Shown here: piece by piece, positions 27,420 to 35,610 of the stretch
Layout: each line of letters opens with the position of its first letter
Numbering within the stretch: position 1 is the first letter of the stretch
DNA from: an uncultured Prevotella sp.
GTDB lineage: Bacteria; Bacteroidota; Bacteroidia; Bacteroidales; Bacteroidaceae
Direction of reading: 5' to 3'
Assembly: GCA_938028745.1 (NCBI GenBank)
Contig: CALIZL010000038.1
Location: forward strand, 14,701-78,700
Length of the DNA: 64,000 bases
Notes under the pieces: model-generated
The model's input: only the letters and a program-made list of their open reading frames with translations
Told to the model about the DNA's origin: nothing
Databases searched by the model: none
Translations under genes and position numbers: made by a program

Positions 27420-28541
27420 TTACCTCTTATTGCCAGGATTGGTGTTAAACAAATCTCCCATCAGTTCAATATGTCCCTTCTCCTTAATAAATAGCAGGTC
27501 TCTAACGATGTCGTCGGCATAGTCTTTAATATCTTCGAACGAGATGAGTTGGCGAAGCTTTTTTATTGCTTTATCCCAAGACTGTACGGTGATGTCGTTT
27601 TCTTTCATTTCCTTTTGCATCAAATCGGCCATCTTCTTTATTCCCTGCAAGCGTTCAGAATTGTCTTGCAGAATGGAGAGCATGGTTGGAGTATGCTCGA
27701 GCGTAATCTTTTCCAGTATCATTGCCCGCATTCCTTCACTCATTGGAATGCGTTTGCTACTGTTCTGGTTCTTGTGGGTGTACAAGGTGAACTTGTAACC
27801 CGAATCCATGATGACATTTACGGTATTGGCTTGTGGCCAAAGTTCAAATGCATTGACATCCCTCATGAAGAATTCGTCGTCTTTTGATAACACCTTAATC
27901 GTGTCGAAAACTTCCGAAACCCACGTGTCAACAAAGTCAGCAAAAGACTTAAACCGCGGATAGAATGTCCTAATGCTATTCTCTATTACTCCGTTTTCAT
28001 CCTTTTGTTTCTTAAAAATGCCTGCAATCAGTTTGATTGAGAATTGTGCAGGCCTATCTTGCGTGCTCAATCTTAATATAAAAGCCTTTCTTAGGTCTTC
28101 CTTGGTTATAATTGTGACATCACCAGATTCGGTCATTGTCTCTATCTCTTCTACTTCCTTATCTAGTTCTTCGTCTGCAACTGACACTTCTTCCGTATTG
28201 ACTTTATCGGAATATTGTTTTCTTAGGAACTTGAGATATTGTTTTAAAGCACTACATCCATTATTTAATTCCTTGGCTGACATAAGGGTTTCGTCTTTGA
28301 GACTTTTTGTCTCTTCAGCAGTTTCCAGAATGCTTTGAAGAAGTGCTAAGGTTTTACTTGTACGGCTAGCCAAACTGTTTTTAAGATCTGCTATTATGCC
28401 TTTATAGGGCGTTTTACTGATGAGATCTCTGTCTGTAGCTTTAATGTAGCTAACGTAGCTTGTCGCGGTGTTTTCCTGCAAGCCTGCATCTTTTACGAGA
28501 TATTTTTTAAACTCGTCTGCTTTGAATAATTCTGTATTCAT
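27420..28541 (-). CDS. Orphan protein of unknown function (373 aa)
   Basis: No family recognised. The N-terminus (ADEFKKYLVKDAGLQENTATSYVSYIKATDRDL) looks like the SAM-like core-binding domain of tyrosine recombinases, but no recombinase catalytic residues (R-H-R-Y) follow. The middle is Glu-rich (about 125-145), the C-terminal 120 residues are helical and charged. Base composition is more AT-rich than neighbours, flanked by non-coding stretches with repeats: signs of recent acquisition. A C9 homopolymer lies in its leader. Could be a restriction, defence or mobile-element protein; unsupported. Confidence 0.75.
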   Translation of the reverse strand: MNTELFKADEFKKYLVKDAGLQENTATSYVSYIKATDRDLISKTPYKGIIADLKNSLASRTSKTLALLQSILETAEETKSLKDETLMSAKELNNGCSALKQYLKFLRKQYSDKVNTEEVSVADEELDKEVEEIETMTESGDVTIITKEDLRKAFILRLSTQDRPAQFSIKLIAGIFKKQKDENGVIENSIRTFYPRFKSFADFVDTWVSEVFDTIKVLSKDDEFFMRDVNAFELWPQANTVNVIMDSGYKFTLYTHKNQNSSKRIPMSEGMRAMILEKITLEHTPTMLSILQDNSERLQGIKKMADLMQKEMKENDITVQSWDKAIKKLRQLISFEDIKDYADDIVRDLLFIKEKGHIELMGDLFNTNPGNKR

Positions 28542-28557
28542 TTCTTTGATATTATTA

Positions 28558-28566
28558 GGGGGGGGG
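28558..28566 (-). promoter_or_regulatory. C9 homopolymer in the leader of the orphan gene
   Basis: Nine consecutive G on the plus strand (C on the transcript) 16 bases before the ATG, in otherwise AT-rich sequence. Slippage here could alter transcript leader length and expression (inference). Confidence 0.6.
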
Positions 28567-28679
28567 TAATTAATAATCTTAGTTTTGTAGAAGTTTCTTG
28601 TGTGGCAATGAATTTACCAGTAATACCAGTGTTTGTGCGTTGGCATTGTTCTTCTATGGATAATTTAAGATTTATAATG

Positions 28680-28711
28680 CAAATATAGCTCTTTTGTTAA
28701 TATTTTCCAAA
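28680..28711 (-). promoter_or_regulatory. Promoter of the orphan gene
   Basis: Minus strand TTTG (28711-28708), 20-nt spacer, TATATTTG (28687-28680). Predicts a leader of about 130 nt that includes the C9 tract. Confidence 0.7.
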
Positions 28712-28883
28712 TTTGTTCGGTTTTATTTATCGTGTGATGATATTTCTAATGTAGGTATTCTACAAGGAGAGAGCACAAATGTTGTTTTCGTTCGTGCAAA
28801 ATGTTGAAGGATAAATCGGCACAATTTGCTTATATCTAAACGAATAACTAGTGTTGATTTCTTTAAACAGTGCTGGCATTATA
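28712..28883. other. Non-coding AT-rich stretch
   Basis: Between the orphan gene promoter and the palindromic array. Nothing recognisable. Confidence 0.5.
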
Positions 28884-28990
28884 CTACAAGGCCTTTTGTA
28901 CGGCCACTACAAGTGTTTTGTACGGACACTACAAGCGGCTTGTAGCCCCACTACAAGCCGCTTGTAGCAGCAGTACAAAAGGCTTTGTAT
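28884..28990. repeat. Five-unit palindromic array, copy 1
   Basis: Palindromes of the type CTACAAG-nnn-CTTGTAG start at 28884, 28907, 28929, 28951 and 28973 (steps 23, 22, 22, 22). Palindrome lengths are 18, 17, 17, 17, 18 with constant 5-bp gaps. The array at 56708-56814 has the identical layout although the bases between the arms differ. Confidence 0.8.
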
Positions 28991-29032
28991 TGTTGTTATA
29001 CAATGTTAATGCCTCCTTAACCGCTGGTTAAT

Positions 29033-29425
29033 TCACTCCGTTTGTTCAAGCACGTCAGCAAATGTCTTGGGTAGAACGATGTTGGTTAGTGCGATTGCGT
29101 TTTGAAACAATGGGGCAATATCCCCATCTGTAAAACCTGCAATGCCACAACCAATCCTTGTAACTAAGAATGTGTACTCGGGGTGCTTGCTTGCAAAGCC
29201 AATGAACTTGTCTACAAATGGGCGTATTGTTTCTACTCCGCCTTCCATTGTCGGGATGGCATAGCTTTGACCTTGCAGTCCGTCTCCTTGTCCCCATACC
29301 GCACCAAACTTATTGAGTGCCATGCGTGCGGCACCTCCGCCATGATAGCCTTGAATGTTGCTGCCAAACACAAATATCTCGTTTGGGGCGAGTGTTGTTA
29401 TTTGCTCTTCTGTGTATCGTTTCAT
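29033..29425 (-). CDS. Macro-domain-like protein
   Basis: 130 aa from the ATG at 29425; longer in-frame starts lie upstream of the -7 box at 29488-29495 and are unlikely. Core motifs EIFVFGSNIQGYHGGGAARMAL (about residues 16-37), GLQGQSYAIPT (about 49-59) and VTRIGCGIAGF match a macro-domain-like family of unknown activity (A1S_2505-like, from memory) found on chromosomes and phages. ADP-ribose-related binding is possible. Stands alone between two repeat-containing gaps. Confidence 0.75.
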   Translation of the reverse strand: MKRYTEEQITTLAPNEIFVFGSNIQGYHGGGAARMALNKFGAVWGQGDGLQGQSYAIPTMEGGVETIRPFVDKFIGFASKHPEYTFLVTRIGCGIAGFTDGDIAPLFQNAIALTNIVLPKTFADVLEQTE

Positions 29426-29487
29426 CTTGTTTCCCTTTCTTTTAGGTTTCACGTCTATGATATGCTTTAAGTCCTTTATCTTATTGG

Positions 29488-29495
29488 CAAAGTTA
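29488..29495 (-). promoter_or_regulatory. -7 box of macro-domain-like gene
   Basis: Minus-strand TAACTTTG, exact consensus, 62 bases before the chosen ATG; it decides the start. Confidence 0.65.
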
Positions 29496-29815
29496 CGCCT
29501 ATTTCGCTTACGATGCAATAGCTTGAAGGCTTTTTCCCACGGTATGTAACTAACTATCTTTTAAGAAACTATTGTACAAACGGATAGTGGGTTGTTGTTC
29601 GTGGAATGGGCATGTAGCGAATGTGCTTTCATCATTCATGGTCGTCTTGCACGCCATTATATTAATAAGAAAGTATGCTTGTTGGTGAAGAAAACTCCAT
29701 TTTAAACGTGGCATACCCCTTGAATAACCGCTGGAACGCGTGCAAAGAGGTAGGCACTATTTTAAGAATTTGGCGTTTACAAATAGTGTGGTAGGTCATT
29801 ATTCTTAGCGTAAAA
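29496..29815. other. Non-coding gap between divergent promoters
   Basis: No gene, repeat or stable hairpin noticed between the macro-domain gene promoter and the DUF1573 gene promoter. Confidence 0.5.
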
Positions 29816-29847
29816 TTTGTTTTTCTCCGTATATAGCGTTAACTTTG
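29816..29847 (+). promoter_or_regulatory. Promoter of DUF1573 gene
   Basis: TTTG (29816-29819), 20-nt spacer, TAACTTTG (29840-29847): perfect Bacteroidetes promoter. It leaves a leader of about 115 nt. Confidence 0.75.
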
Positions 29848-29967
29848 CAAAGTCGTTAGGAAGAAAACCCCAGCGATTTTTGCCAGTTTAGTTGTGTCTT
29901 GTGCACGGCGAGGGCAGGGTGGGGTAGCACTTTCGCGTGATACTCATTATTATTAAAAGATAAGGAT

Positions 29968-30357
29968 ATGAAGAAATTGGTATTGCTTTCAATGATGCTT
30001 TTCGCATTTGTTGGATTTGCTGTGGCACAGCAACAGGCAGAAATTAAATTTGATAAGATTACCCATAACTTTGGTTCTTTCAGTGAAAAGAACCCTGTTC
30101 AGGAATGCACCTTCACCTTTACCAATGTGGGTAAGACCCCCCTTGTCATCAACGAGGCCACGGCTAGCTGTGGTTGCACTGTCCCCTCCTATCCCAAAAC
30201 GCCTATTAAGCCAGGCGAGAAGGGCGAAGTGAAAGTGGTATATAACGGCAAGAACATGTTTCCTGGCCACTTTAAGAAAACCATTACCATCCGTACCAAC
30301 GGCGTTACAGAAATGACACGCATCTATGTGGAGGGTGTTATGGAAGAGGCGAAGTAA
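29968..30357 (+). CDS. Secreted DUF1573 protein
   Basis: 129 aa. Signal peptide MKKLVLLSMMLFAFVGFAVAQ, then an Ig-like beta domain with HNFGSF, ASCGCTVPSYPKTPIKPGEKGEV and FKKTITIRTN, the hallmarks of DUF1573. Found widely in Bacteroidetes as a small periplasmic protein; role unknown. Monocistronic: own promoter upstream and a terminator at 30584-30619. Confidence 0.88.
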   Translation: MKKLVLLSMMLFAFVGFAVAQQQAEIKFDKITHNFGSFSEKNPVQECTFTFTNVGKTPLVINEATASCGCTVPSYPKTPIKPGEKGEVKVVYNGKNMFPGHFKKTITIRTNGVTEMTRIYVEGVMEEAK

Positions 30358-30371
30358 CTAAACGACAGACG

Positions 30372-30506
30372 AACGTTTTCGTTAAGCCAAATGAACGATG
30401 TCGAGCTTGCTCGAACATTGTCATGGCGAGAATTGGAAATCGCCGACACGGAGCTTTGAGCGAAGTGGAAAGGCAAAACGCACTTTTCAAGGAACGAAAA
30501 AGAATG
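30372..30506 (+). repeat. 135-bp dispersed repeat, copy A
   Basis: From acgttttcgttaagcc to aaggaacgaaaaagaa; the complement at 56840-56973 is nearly 90 percent identical by eye. Contains a TCGAGC-TT-GCTCGA palindrome. A 20-codon frame starting at MNDVELARTLS is shared but breaks at different points in the two copies. Confidence 0.75.
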
Positions 30507-30583
30507 AAATTGGTAGGCTATAAAACGCTACACGAACAAAGATTGTTCTGTAAGCGAATTTTATGCGATTAGCCCTAAATTAT

Positions 30584-30619
30584 AAGGTGTTTAAAGCGCG
30601 GCTTTAAGCACCTTTTTTT
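30584..30619 (+). terminator. Terminator of DUF1573 unit
   Basis: AAGGTG.TTAAAGC - GCG - GCTTTAA.CACCTT hairpin with a T7 run. The T run directly abuts the -7 box of the next gene. Confidence 0.8.
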
Positions 30620-30620
30620 G

Positions 30621-30628
30621 TAACTTTG
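30621..30628 (+). promoter_or_regulatory. -7 box of nrnA-like gene
   Basis: TAACTTTG only 7 bases before the ATG at 30636. Transcription would start at or next to the ATG, suggesting a leaderless mRNA. Confidence 0.6.
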
Positions 30629-30635
30629 CAGCATT

Positions 30636-31673
30636 ATGCAACTCGAAATACTCTCACAGTCCGATTCTAATACCTTGAACGGATTGATACAAGCAGCACG
30701 CAACATCGTGGTTTGCTGCCATAAGTCGCCCGATGGAGATGCTATCGGCTCTTCGTTGGCGTGGGCCGAATACCTGCGACAAGTGGGTAAGGATCCTCTC
30801 ATCATCGTTCCCGATGCCTTTCCCGATTTCCTTAAATGGCTGCCAGGCGTTGAAAGGGTGATGCGCTACGACAAACACACCGCCGTTTGCAAGGAACGCA
30901 TTGCCGATGCCGACCTTGTTTTCTGCCTAGACTTTAACGCAACGAACCGCGTTGACGACATGCAGCACGCCTTGGAGACGACAACGGCGCAACGAGTTGT
31001 GTTCGATCATCACCTAAACCCACAGATGGATGCCCGTTTGATGGTGTCGTTGCCACAGATGAGCAGCACCTGCGAAATCGTGTTCCGCATCGTTTGGCAG
31101 CTCGGAGGTTTTGAGATGTTCAGTAGGCAGGCCGCCATTGCCGTGTATTGTGGTATGATGACCGACACGGGAGGCTTTACTTATAACTCCACTCGCCCCG
31201 AAATATATGTCATTATCGGGCATTTGCTGACCAAAGGATTTGATAAAGATAAGGTTTACCGCAATGTTTACAACAATTATAGCTCGTGGGCCATTCGTTT
31301 TCGTGGCTATCTGATGAGCCAAAAACTCAATGTGCTGAACGAACTTAACGCCTCGTACTTCTGCATTACGCGCCAAGACATGAAGAATTTTCATTTCGTT
31401 AAGGGCGATGCCGAAGGGCTTGTTAACGAGCCTTTGCGCATAAAAGGGCAGAAATTGGTTATATCGTTGCGCGAAGATACCGACAAAGACAACCTCATCT
31501 TGGTGAGCTTGCGTTCGGTAGACGACTTTCCTTGCAACGAGATGGCGGAACGTTTCTTCAACGGAGGCGGCCACCTCAATGCTAGTGGAGGTAAGCTTTT
31601 CTGCTCGATGAGCGAGGCCGAGCGCGTTGTTCGCGATGCCATCCTGACCTATTCAGACCGCTTACGGGCTTAA
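30636..31673 (+). CDS. DHH-family phosphoesterase (NrnA-like oligoribonuclease / pAp phosphatase)
   Basis: 345 aa with DHH domain motifs CHKSPDGDAIGSSL (about residues 28-41), FCLDFNATNR, VVFDHHLNP (about 123-131) and CGMMTDTGGF, and a C-terminal DHHA1 domain ending in NGGGHLNASGG. NrnA degrades nanoRNA and converts pAp to AMP. The N-terminus lines up with family members at this ATG. Starts directly behind a terminator and promoter, so it is transcribed separately from DUF1573. Confidence 0.9.
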   Translation: MQLEILSQSDSNTLNGLIQAARNIVVCCHKSPDGDAIGSSLAWAEYLRQVGKDPLIIVPDAFPDFLKWLPGVERVMRYDKHTAVCKERIADADLVFCLDFNATNRVDDMQHALETTTAQRVVFDHHLNPQMDARLMVSLPQMSSTCEIVFRIVWQLGGFEMFSRQAAIAVYCGMMTDTGGFTYNSTRPEIYVIIGHLLTKGFDKDKVYRNVYNNYSSWAIRFRGYLMSQKLNVLNELNASYFCITRQDMKNFHFVKGDAEGLVNEPLRIKGQKLVISLREDTDKDNLILVSLRSVDDFPCNEMAERFFNGGGHLNASGGKLFCSMSEAERVVRDAILTYSDRLRA

Positions 31674-31822
31674 CCAACATTGTTTTCGGAGCTTTGATGC
31701 AGCCTAAAATTGCTTCATACAACATGCGAAAAACATCGGCAGAAAGCCTGGTGTGTCGGCCAACAGAAGTGTAAAAAACCAAAAATACAAGGCTGTACAT
31801 CTGCAAAACGTAATATTTTTAT

Positions 31823-31830
31823 TATCTTTG
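31823..31830 (+). promoter_or_regulatory. -7 box upstream of DUF4827 gene
   Basis: TATCTTTG, exact consensus; leader about 90 nt. Confidence 0.65.
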
Positions 31831-31923
31831 CAGCATTGTGGACGAAGTTCAGCCCATGTTCTTGCTGGGGCAGAAGGCTGTAATGGCAGTTCGCAACCTC
31901 AACATATAAAACTTAAACGACGA

Positions 31924-32571
31924 ATGAAGAAATTGTTCTTTTCCCTTTTCCTCTTGGCAGGTGCACTCTCGTGGCAATCGTGTAGTAGATACGAAACCTA
32001 TGCCGACCAAGTGGAATCGGAACGAAACGCCATCAACAATTACATCACGAAGAAGCACATCAAGGTTATTAGCGAAAACGAATTTGTGGCAAACGGTGAG
32101 ACTACCGACACGGCTAAGAACGAATATGTGCTCTTTGAGAGTTCGGGCGTGTACATGCAAATCGTACATAAGGGTGCTGGTAAGAAGATAGAGAAGGGTC
32201 AACGCATGAACGTGACGTGCAGGTTCAGCGAAAGAAACTTGCTTACCGATAGTCTTGAACTGTCTAGTTTCGTTCCGCGATTTAGCGCTTGGCTTGATCG
32301 GATGGACGTAACAAACACTTCTGGCACCTTCACTGCAAGCTTTAATAGTAAGAGTGGGCTGATGTACGTGGCACGCCAGCGCACCAATGGCACGGCAGTT
32401 CCTTCGGGTTGGCTCACGCCTTTCAGCTATATCTTGCTCGATAGGCTTTCTTCTTCCGAAGATGCAGGTGCTCGTGTTCGCTTAATCGTGCCTCACGACC
32501 GAGGTCATGGCGCCGCAGTGAATGGCGTGATACCTTATTTTTATGAGTTAGAATTGAGCAAGGCAAGATAA
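31924..32571 (+). CDS. DUF4827 lipoprotein (FKBP-like)
   Basis: 215 aa from the ATG at 31924 (MKKLFFSLFLLAGALSWQSC, lipobox Cys at residue 20). Longer frames upstream would place the signal inside and cross the promoter. Features: TKKHIKVISENEF near the start and a late VRLIVPHDRGHG segment like the FKBP-type isomerase fold. In Bacteroidales this gene sits just before glmM, as here (15 bp). Predicted outer- or inner-membrane lipoprotein; isomerase activity not established. Confidence 0.75.
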   Translation: MKKLFFSLFLLAGALSWQSCSRYETYADQVESERNAINNYITKKHIKVISENEFVANGETTDTAKNEYVLFESSGVYMQIVHKGAGKKIEKGQRMNVTCRFSERNLLTDSLELSSFVPRFSAWLDRMDVTNTSGTFTASFNSKSGLMYVARQRTNGTAVPSGWLTPFSYILLDRLSSSEDAGARVRLIVPHDRGHGAAVNGVIPYFYELELSKAR

Positions 32572-32586
32572 AAAACATATTTGGTA

Positions 32587-33972
32587 ATGACACTAATTAA
32601 ATCTATTTCTGGCATCCGCGGCACAATTGGCGGAGGGGTTGGAGACACGCTCAACCCGTTAGACATCGTTAAGTTTACTTCGGCGTATGCCACTTTCATT
32701 CGTCAAAGCATGCCAAAGGGCAACAACACCATCGTTGTTGGCCGCGATGCACGTATTTCTGGCGAGATGGTTAAGAACATTGTGTGTGGTACGCTCATGG
32801 GGATGGGCTTTGATGTACTGAACATCGGGCTGGCCACAACGCCTACTACAGAGTTGGCCGTTACTATGGCAGGAGCCGATGGGGGTATAATTATCACCGC
32901 AAGTCATAATCCGCGCCAATGGAACGCTTTGAAACTGCTCAACAATAAAGGTGAGTTTCTTACGGCCGAAGATGGCGCAGAACTTTTGAAGATAGCCGAT
33001 AAGGGTGACTTTACCTATGCAGACGTAGACCACTTGGGCCATTATCGTGAGGACGATAGTTTCGACCAACACCACATCGACAGCGTGTTGGCATTGAAAT
33101 TAGTTGATGCTGATACCATTCGTAAGGCCGGATTTAAGGTCGTTGTCGATACGGTAAACAGCGTGGGAGGTGTTATTTTGCCCAAACTGCTCGACCAATT
33201 GGGCGTGAAATACACCATGCTCAACGACCAACCAACGGGAGATTTCGCCCATAACCCAGAACCTTTGGAGAAAAATCTCACAGAGATTATGACCGAAGTA
33301 AAGAATGGAAACTACGACATGGGTATCGTTGTTGACCCCGATGTAGACCGTTTGGTATTTATTTGTGAAGACGGAAAGATGTTCGGCGAAGAGTATACGC
33401 TGGTTAGTGTGGCCGACTATGTGCTGTCGAAAGTGCCAGGTAACACCGTGTCTAACCTCAGTTCAACTCGTGCCCTGCGCGATGTTACCCTCAAACATGG
33501 CGGGCAGTACACGGCCGCAGCTGTTGGCGAGGTGAACGTAACCACGCAGATGAAGGCCGTTAATGCGGTTATCGGCGGCGAAGGTAATGGCGGAGTAATC
33601 TATCCAGAGAGCCACTATGGGCGCGATGCTTTGGTTGGTATCGCCCTCTTCCTTAGCAATTTGGCCCACAAGGGCTGCAAGGTAAGTGAGCTGCGTGCCA
33701 CTTATCCCAACTATTTCATCGCCAAAAACCGCATCGACCTCACGCCGTCTACCGATGTAGATGCTATTTTGGAGCGTGTAAAAGAACTGTATAAAGACGA
33801 GCAAGTGAACGATATTGATGGCGTAAAGATAGACTTTGCCGACAAATGGGTGCACTTGCGCAAGAGCAATACCGAGCCTATCATCCGCGTTTACAGCGAG
33901 GCAGCGACGATGGAAGATGCCGATGCAATCGGTAAAAAGCTGATGCAGGTGGTGTACGACATGAGTAAATAG
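32587..33972 (+). CDS. glmM: Phosphoglucosamine mutase (phosphohexomutase family)
   Basis: 461 aa from the ATG at 32587 (a TTG two codons earlier is less likely). Active-site serine loop TASHNPRQWNALK (about residues 98-110), metal loop VDPDVDRLVF (about 255-264), sugar loop GEGNGGVIYP and phosphate-binding RKSNTEPIIRVYSE. GlmM converts glucosamine-6-P to glucosamine-1-P for UDP-GlcNAc; the E-G-N-G-G sugar loop fits GlmM better than PMM/PGM. A strong terminator follows. Confidence 0.88.
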   Translation: MTLIKSISGIRGTIGGGVGDTLNPLDIVKFTSAYATFIRQSMPKGNNTIVVGRDARISGEMVKNIVCGTLMGMGFDVLNIGLATTPTTELAVTMAGADGGIIITASHNPRQWNALKLLNNKGEFLTAEDGAELLKIADKGDFTYADVDHLGHYREDDSFDQHHIDSVLALKLVDADTIRKAGFKVVVDTVNSVGGVILPKLLDQLGVKYTMLNDQPTGDFAHNPEPLEKNLTEIMTEVKNGNYDMGIVVDPDVDRLVFICEDGKMFGEEYTLVSVADYVLSKVPGNTVSNLSSTRALRDVTLKHGGQYTAAAVGEVNVTTQMKAVNAVIGGEGNGGVIYPESHYGRDALVGIALFLSNLAHKGCKVSELRATYPNYFIAKNRIDLTPSTDVDAILERVKELYKDEQVNDIDGVKIDFADKWVHLRKSNTEPIIRVYSEAATMEDADAIGKKLMQVVYDMSK

Positions 33973-34057
33973 CCCAAACAAGGTTTTGAGAACTTACGCA
34001 TCGAAACGGGTTGCGCACATCTAATAACCCGTCTGCGGTTCGGAAAGTAAGTTATAT

Positions 34058-34132
34058 AAACGCCGCTTTCACTCTTCATGGCATGCAGCCTGTTTTAGGT
34101 ACGCGTTGCGGAAGGGCGAAAGCGGCGTTTTT
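34058..34132 (+). terminator. glmM intrinsic terminator
   Basis: AAACGCCGCTTTC pairs with GAAAGCGGCGTTT (13 bp perfect) around a long 47-nt loop, with a T5 tail. Confidence 0.75.
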
Positions 34133-34375
34133 GTGTATGTATTAGGCATGTGTATCGTTGCACGAACGATGACAATGTGTGCAGCGAACCACATAAACCT
34201 CTCTCGATACGTCGTATTTTCTGCTCAATTCGCAACCTTTGTTTATGCCCCAGTCATTGGTCGTCAGCCACAACTTATCGTGTTTTGTACGCATTATCTT
34301 CTTTCCAAAGTTCAAAAACTACCCTCTAATCTCCTGAAATTAAGACCATAAATTGCTGTTTCCCCTTTTTTTTCG
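34133..34375. other. Intergenic, nothing recognised
   Basis: Between the glmM terminator and the next promoter. No RNA gene or conserved frame could be supported. Confidence 0.5.
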
Positions 34376-34383
34376 TACTTTTG
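34376..34383 (+). promoter_or_regulatory. -7 box upstream of 34484 gene
   Basis: TACTTTTG, exact TAnnTTTG match, followed by a leader of about 95 nt. Confidence 0.6.
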
Positions 34384-34483
34384 CAGCTAGTATTCGCTCC
34401 ACTCGTGGCATTCATCTCGTGTCTAAGGCATGAGAGATAGAGGGAGCAAAACATCTATTTACATTATTCGAAACAAAACAATT

Positions 34484-35107
34484 ATGGGATTATTTTCCTC
34501 AATATTCAAAAGACAAGCCGACAAATCGAAGTCGGGTGGCATGGAAGACTACATGACTCTGGTGCGAGTTTACTTCCAGGCAACCCTCGCAGCCAACTTG
34601 GGTATAACCAATTTGGCCATGCTTCCCGATTTGAGAACGTACAAAACAACCTTGCGCATACCAACGCAGAACAACAAGTTGGGCCTTGGTGAAAAGGCGC
34701 ATTGCCGCAAGATGTTGAAAGAACTGTATAAAACCGACGAGGGTTTCTTTAAGGAAATAGATGCCAGCATCAGGAAAAACTGCCACAAGCTGCAAGATGT
34801 GCAGGTGTACTTGATACAATTTCAGAACTTCACACAAGACCTCATGATGCTCATGGGCAATCTCATGAAGTTTAAGTTGCGTCTGCCCTCGTTCTTCAAG
34901 AAGGCCATTTACACCATGACGCAACGCACCATCAACGACATTTTCAACAAGAACGACTTTTCGGATGCAGGTGTGTTGAAAACCGTTGCCTCCATCAGGC
35001 AATATAATAAAAGGCTTGGATTTAGCCAAAAGTGGGTAACAGACTTCGTCTTCCAAGTGGTAATGCTGGCCAAGAAAGAGCCGCGCCCCGACGAAAAAAC
35101 CAAGTAG
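34484..35107 (+). CDS. Conserved hypothetical protein, helical, basic
   Basis: 207 aa from the ATG at 34484 (MGLFSSIFKRQADKSKSGG). No family recognised. Mostly alpha-helical and basic (YFQATLAANLGITNLAMLPDLRTYK, FFKKAIYTMTQRTINDIFNK), with no signal peptide or membrane helix. An upstream in-frame ATG at 34430 is possible but lacks conservation-like features. It has its own promoter and is followed by a 190-bp gap to the zap genes. Confidence 0.65.
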   Translation: MGLFSSIFKRQADKSKSGGMEDYMTLVRVYFQATLAANLGITNLAMLPDLRTYKTTLRIPTQNNKLGLGEKAHCRKMLKELYKTDEGFFKEIDASIRKNCHKLQDVQVYLIQFQNFTQDLMMLMGNLMKFKLRLPSFFKKAIYTMTQRTINDIFNKNDFSDAGVLKTVASIRQYNKRLGFSQKWVTDFVFQVVMLAKKEPRPDEKTK

Positions 35108-35272
35108 GCCGTACTTTCGGGGAAAGAAAAGGGCATTCCTCGCTGTCGTCTTTTGGCTTTCCACGCTCGCATAACGGGGTGTTTACGTGGCATATTAGCT
35201 CATTGATGCAGCTTAATTACATTTTTACAAGATGTAACAGGTTGAAAATTTGCGCCATCCAAATAAATAAGT

Positions 35273-35280
35273 TAAATTTG
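35273..35280 (+). promoter_or_regulatory. -7 box of zap operon
   Basis: TAAATTTG, exact consensus, 22 bases before the ATG of the coiled-coil gene. Confidence 0.65.
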
Positions 35281-35301
35281 TAGTCAAATTGGTGTTTAAT
35301 T

Positions 35302-35610
35302 ATGGATGCAAACGAATTCACATTGTCGCTGTTTACCACACGGCTGCGCCAGCTACTTCTCCAATATAAAGAATTGGAGAAAAAGAATGCTGAGCTACAG
35401 ACGATGATTGATGAGCGCGATGCCCGAATAAAGGAACTGGACGACAGTTTGCAATCTGTTTACAAGAGCTACGACAGCCTGAAAATGGCTAAGATGGTTG
35501 AAATCACCGACGGCGACATGGAGTCGGCCCAGAAAAGGCTCTCCAAACTCATTAGAGATGTGAACAGATGTATCACACTTCTAAGCGAAAATAGCATTGA
35601 CAATGGCTGA
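35302..35610 (+). CDS. Small coiled-coil protein, ZapB-like
   Basis: 102 aa. Residues 15-55 form a strong coiled coil (LLLQYKELEKKNAELQTMIDERDARIKELDDSL). It overlaps the zapA start by 8 bases, so the two are co-translated. Size, coiled coil and linkage to zapA suggest a ZapB-like division factor, though sequence similarity to ZapB is not demonstrated. Confidence 0.7.
   Translation: MDANEFTLSLFTTRLRQLLLQYKELEKKNAELQTMIDERDARIKELDDSLQSVYKSYDSLKMAKMVEITDGDMESAQKRLSKLIRDVNRCITLLSENSIDNG

Noticed and set aside
28884..28990. Possible CRISPR array
   Set aside because: Units are 22 bp with no unique spacers and no cas genes nearby.
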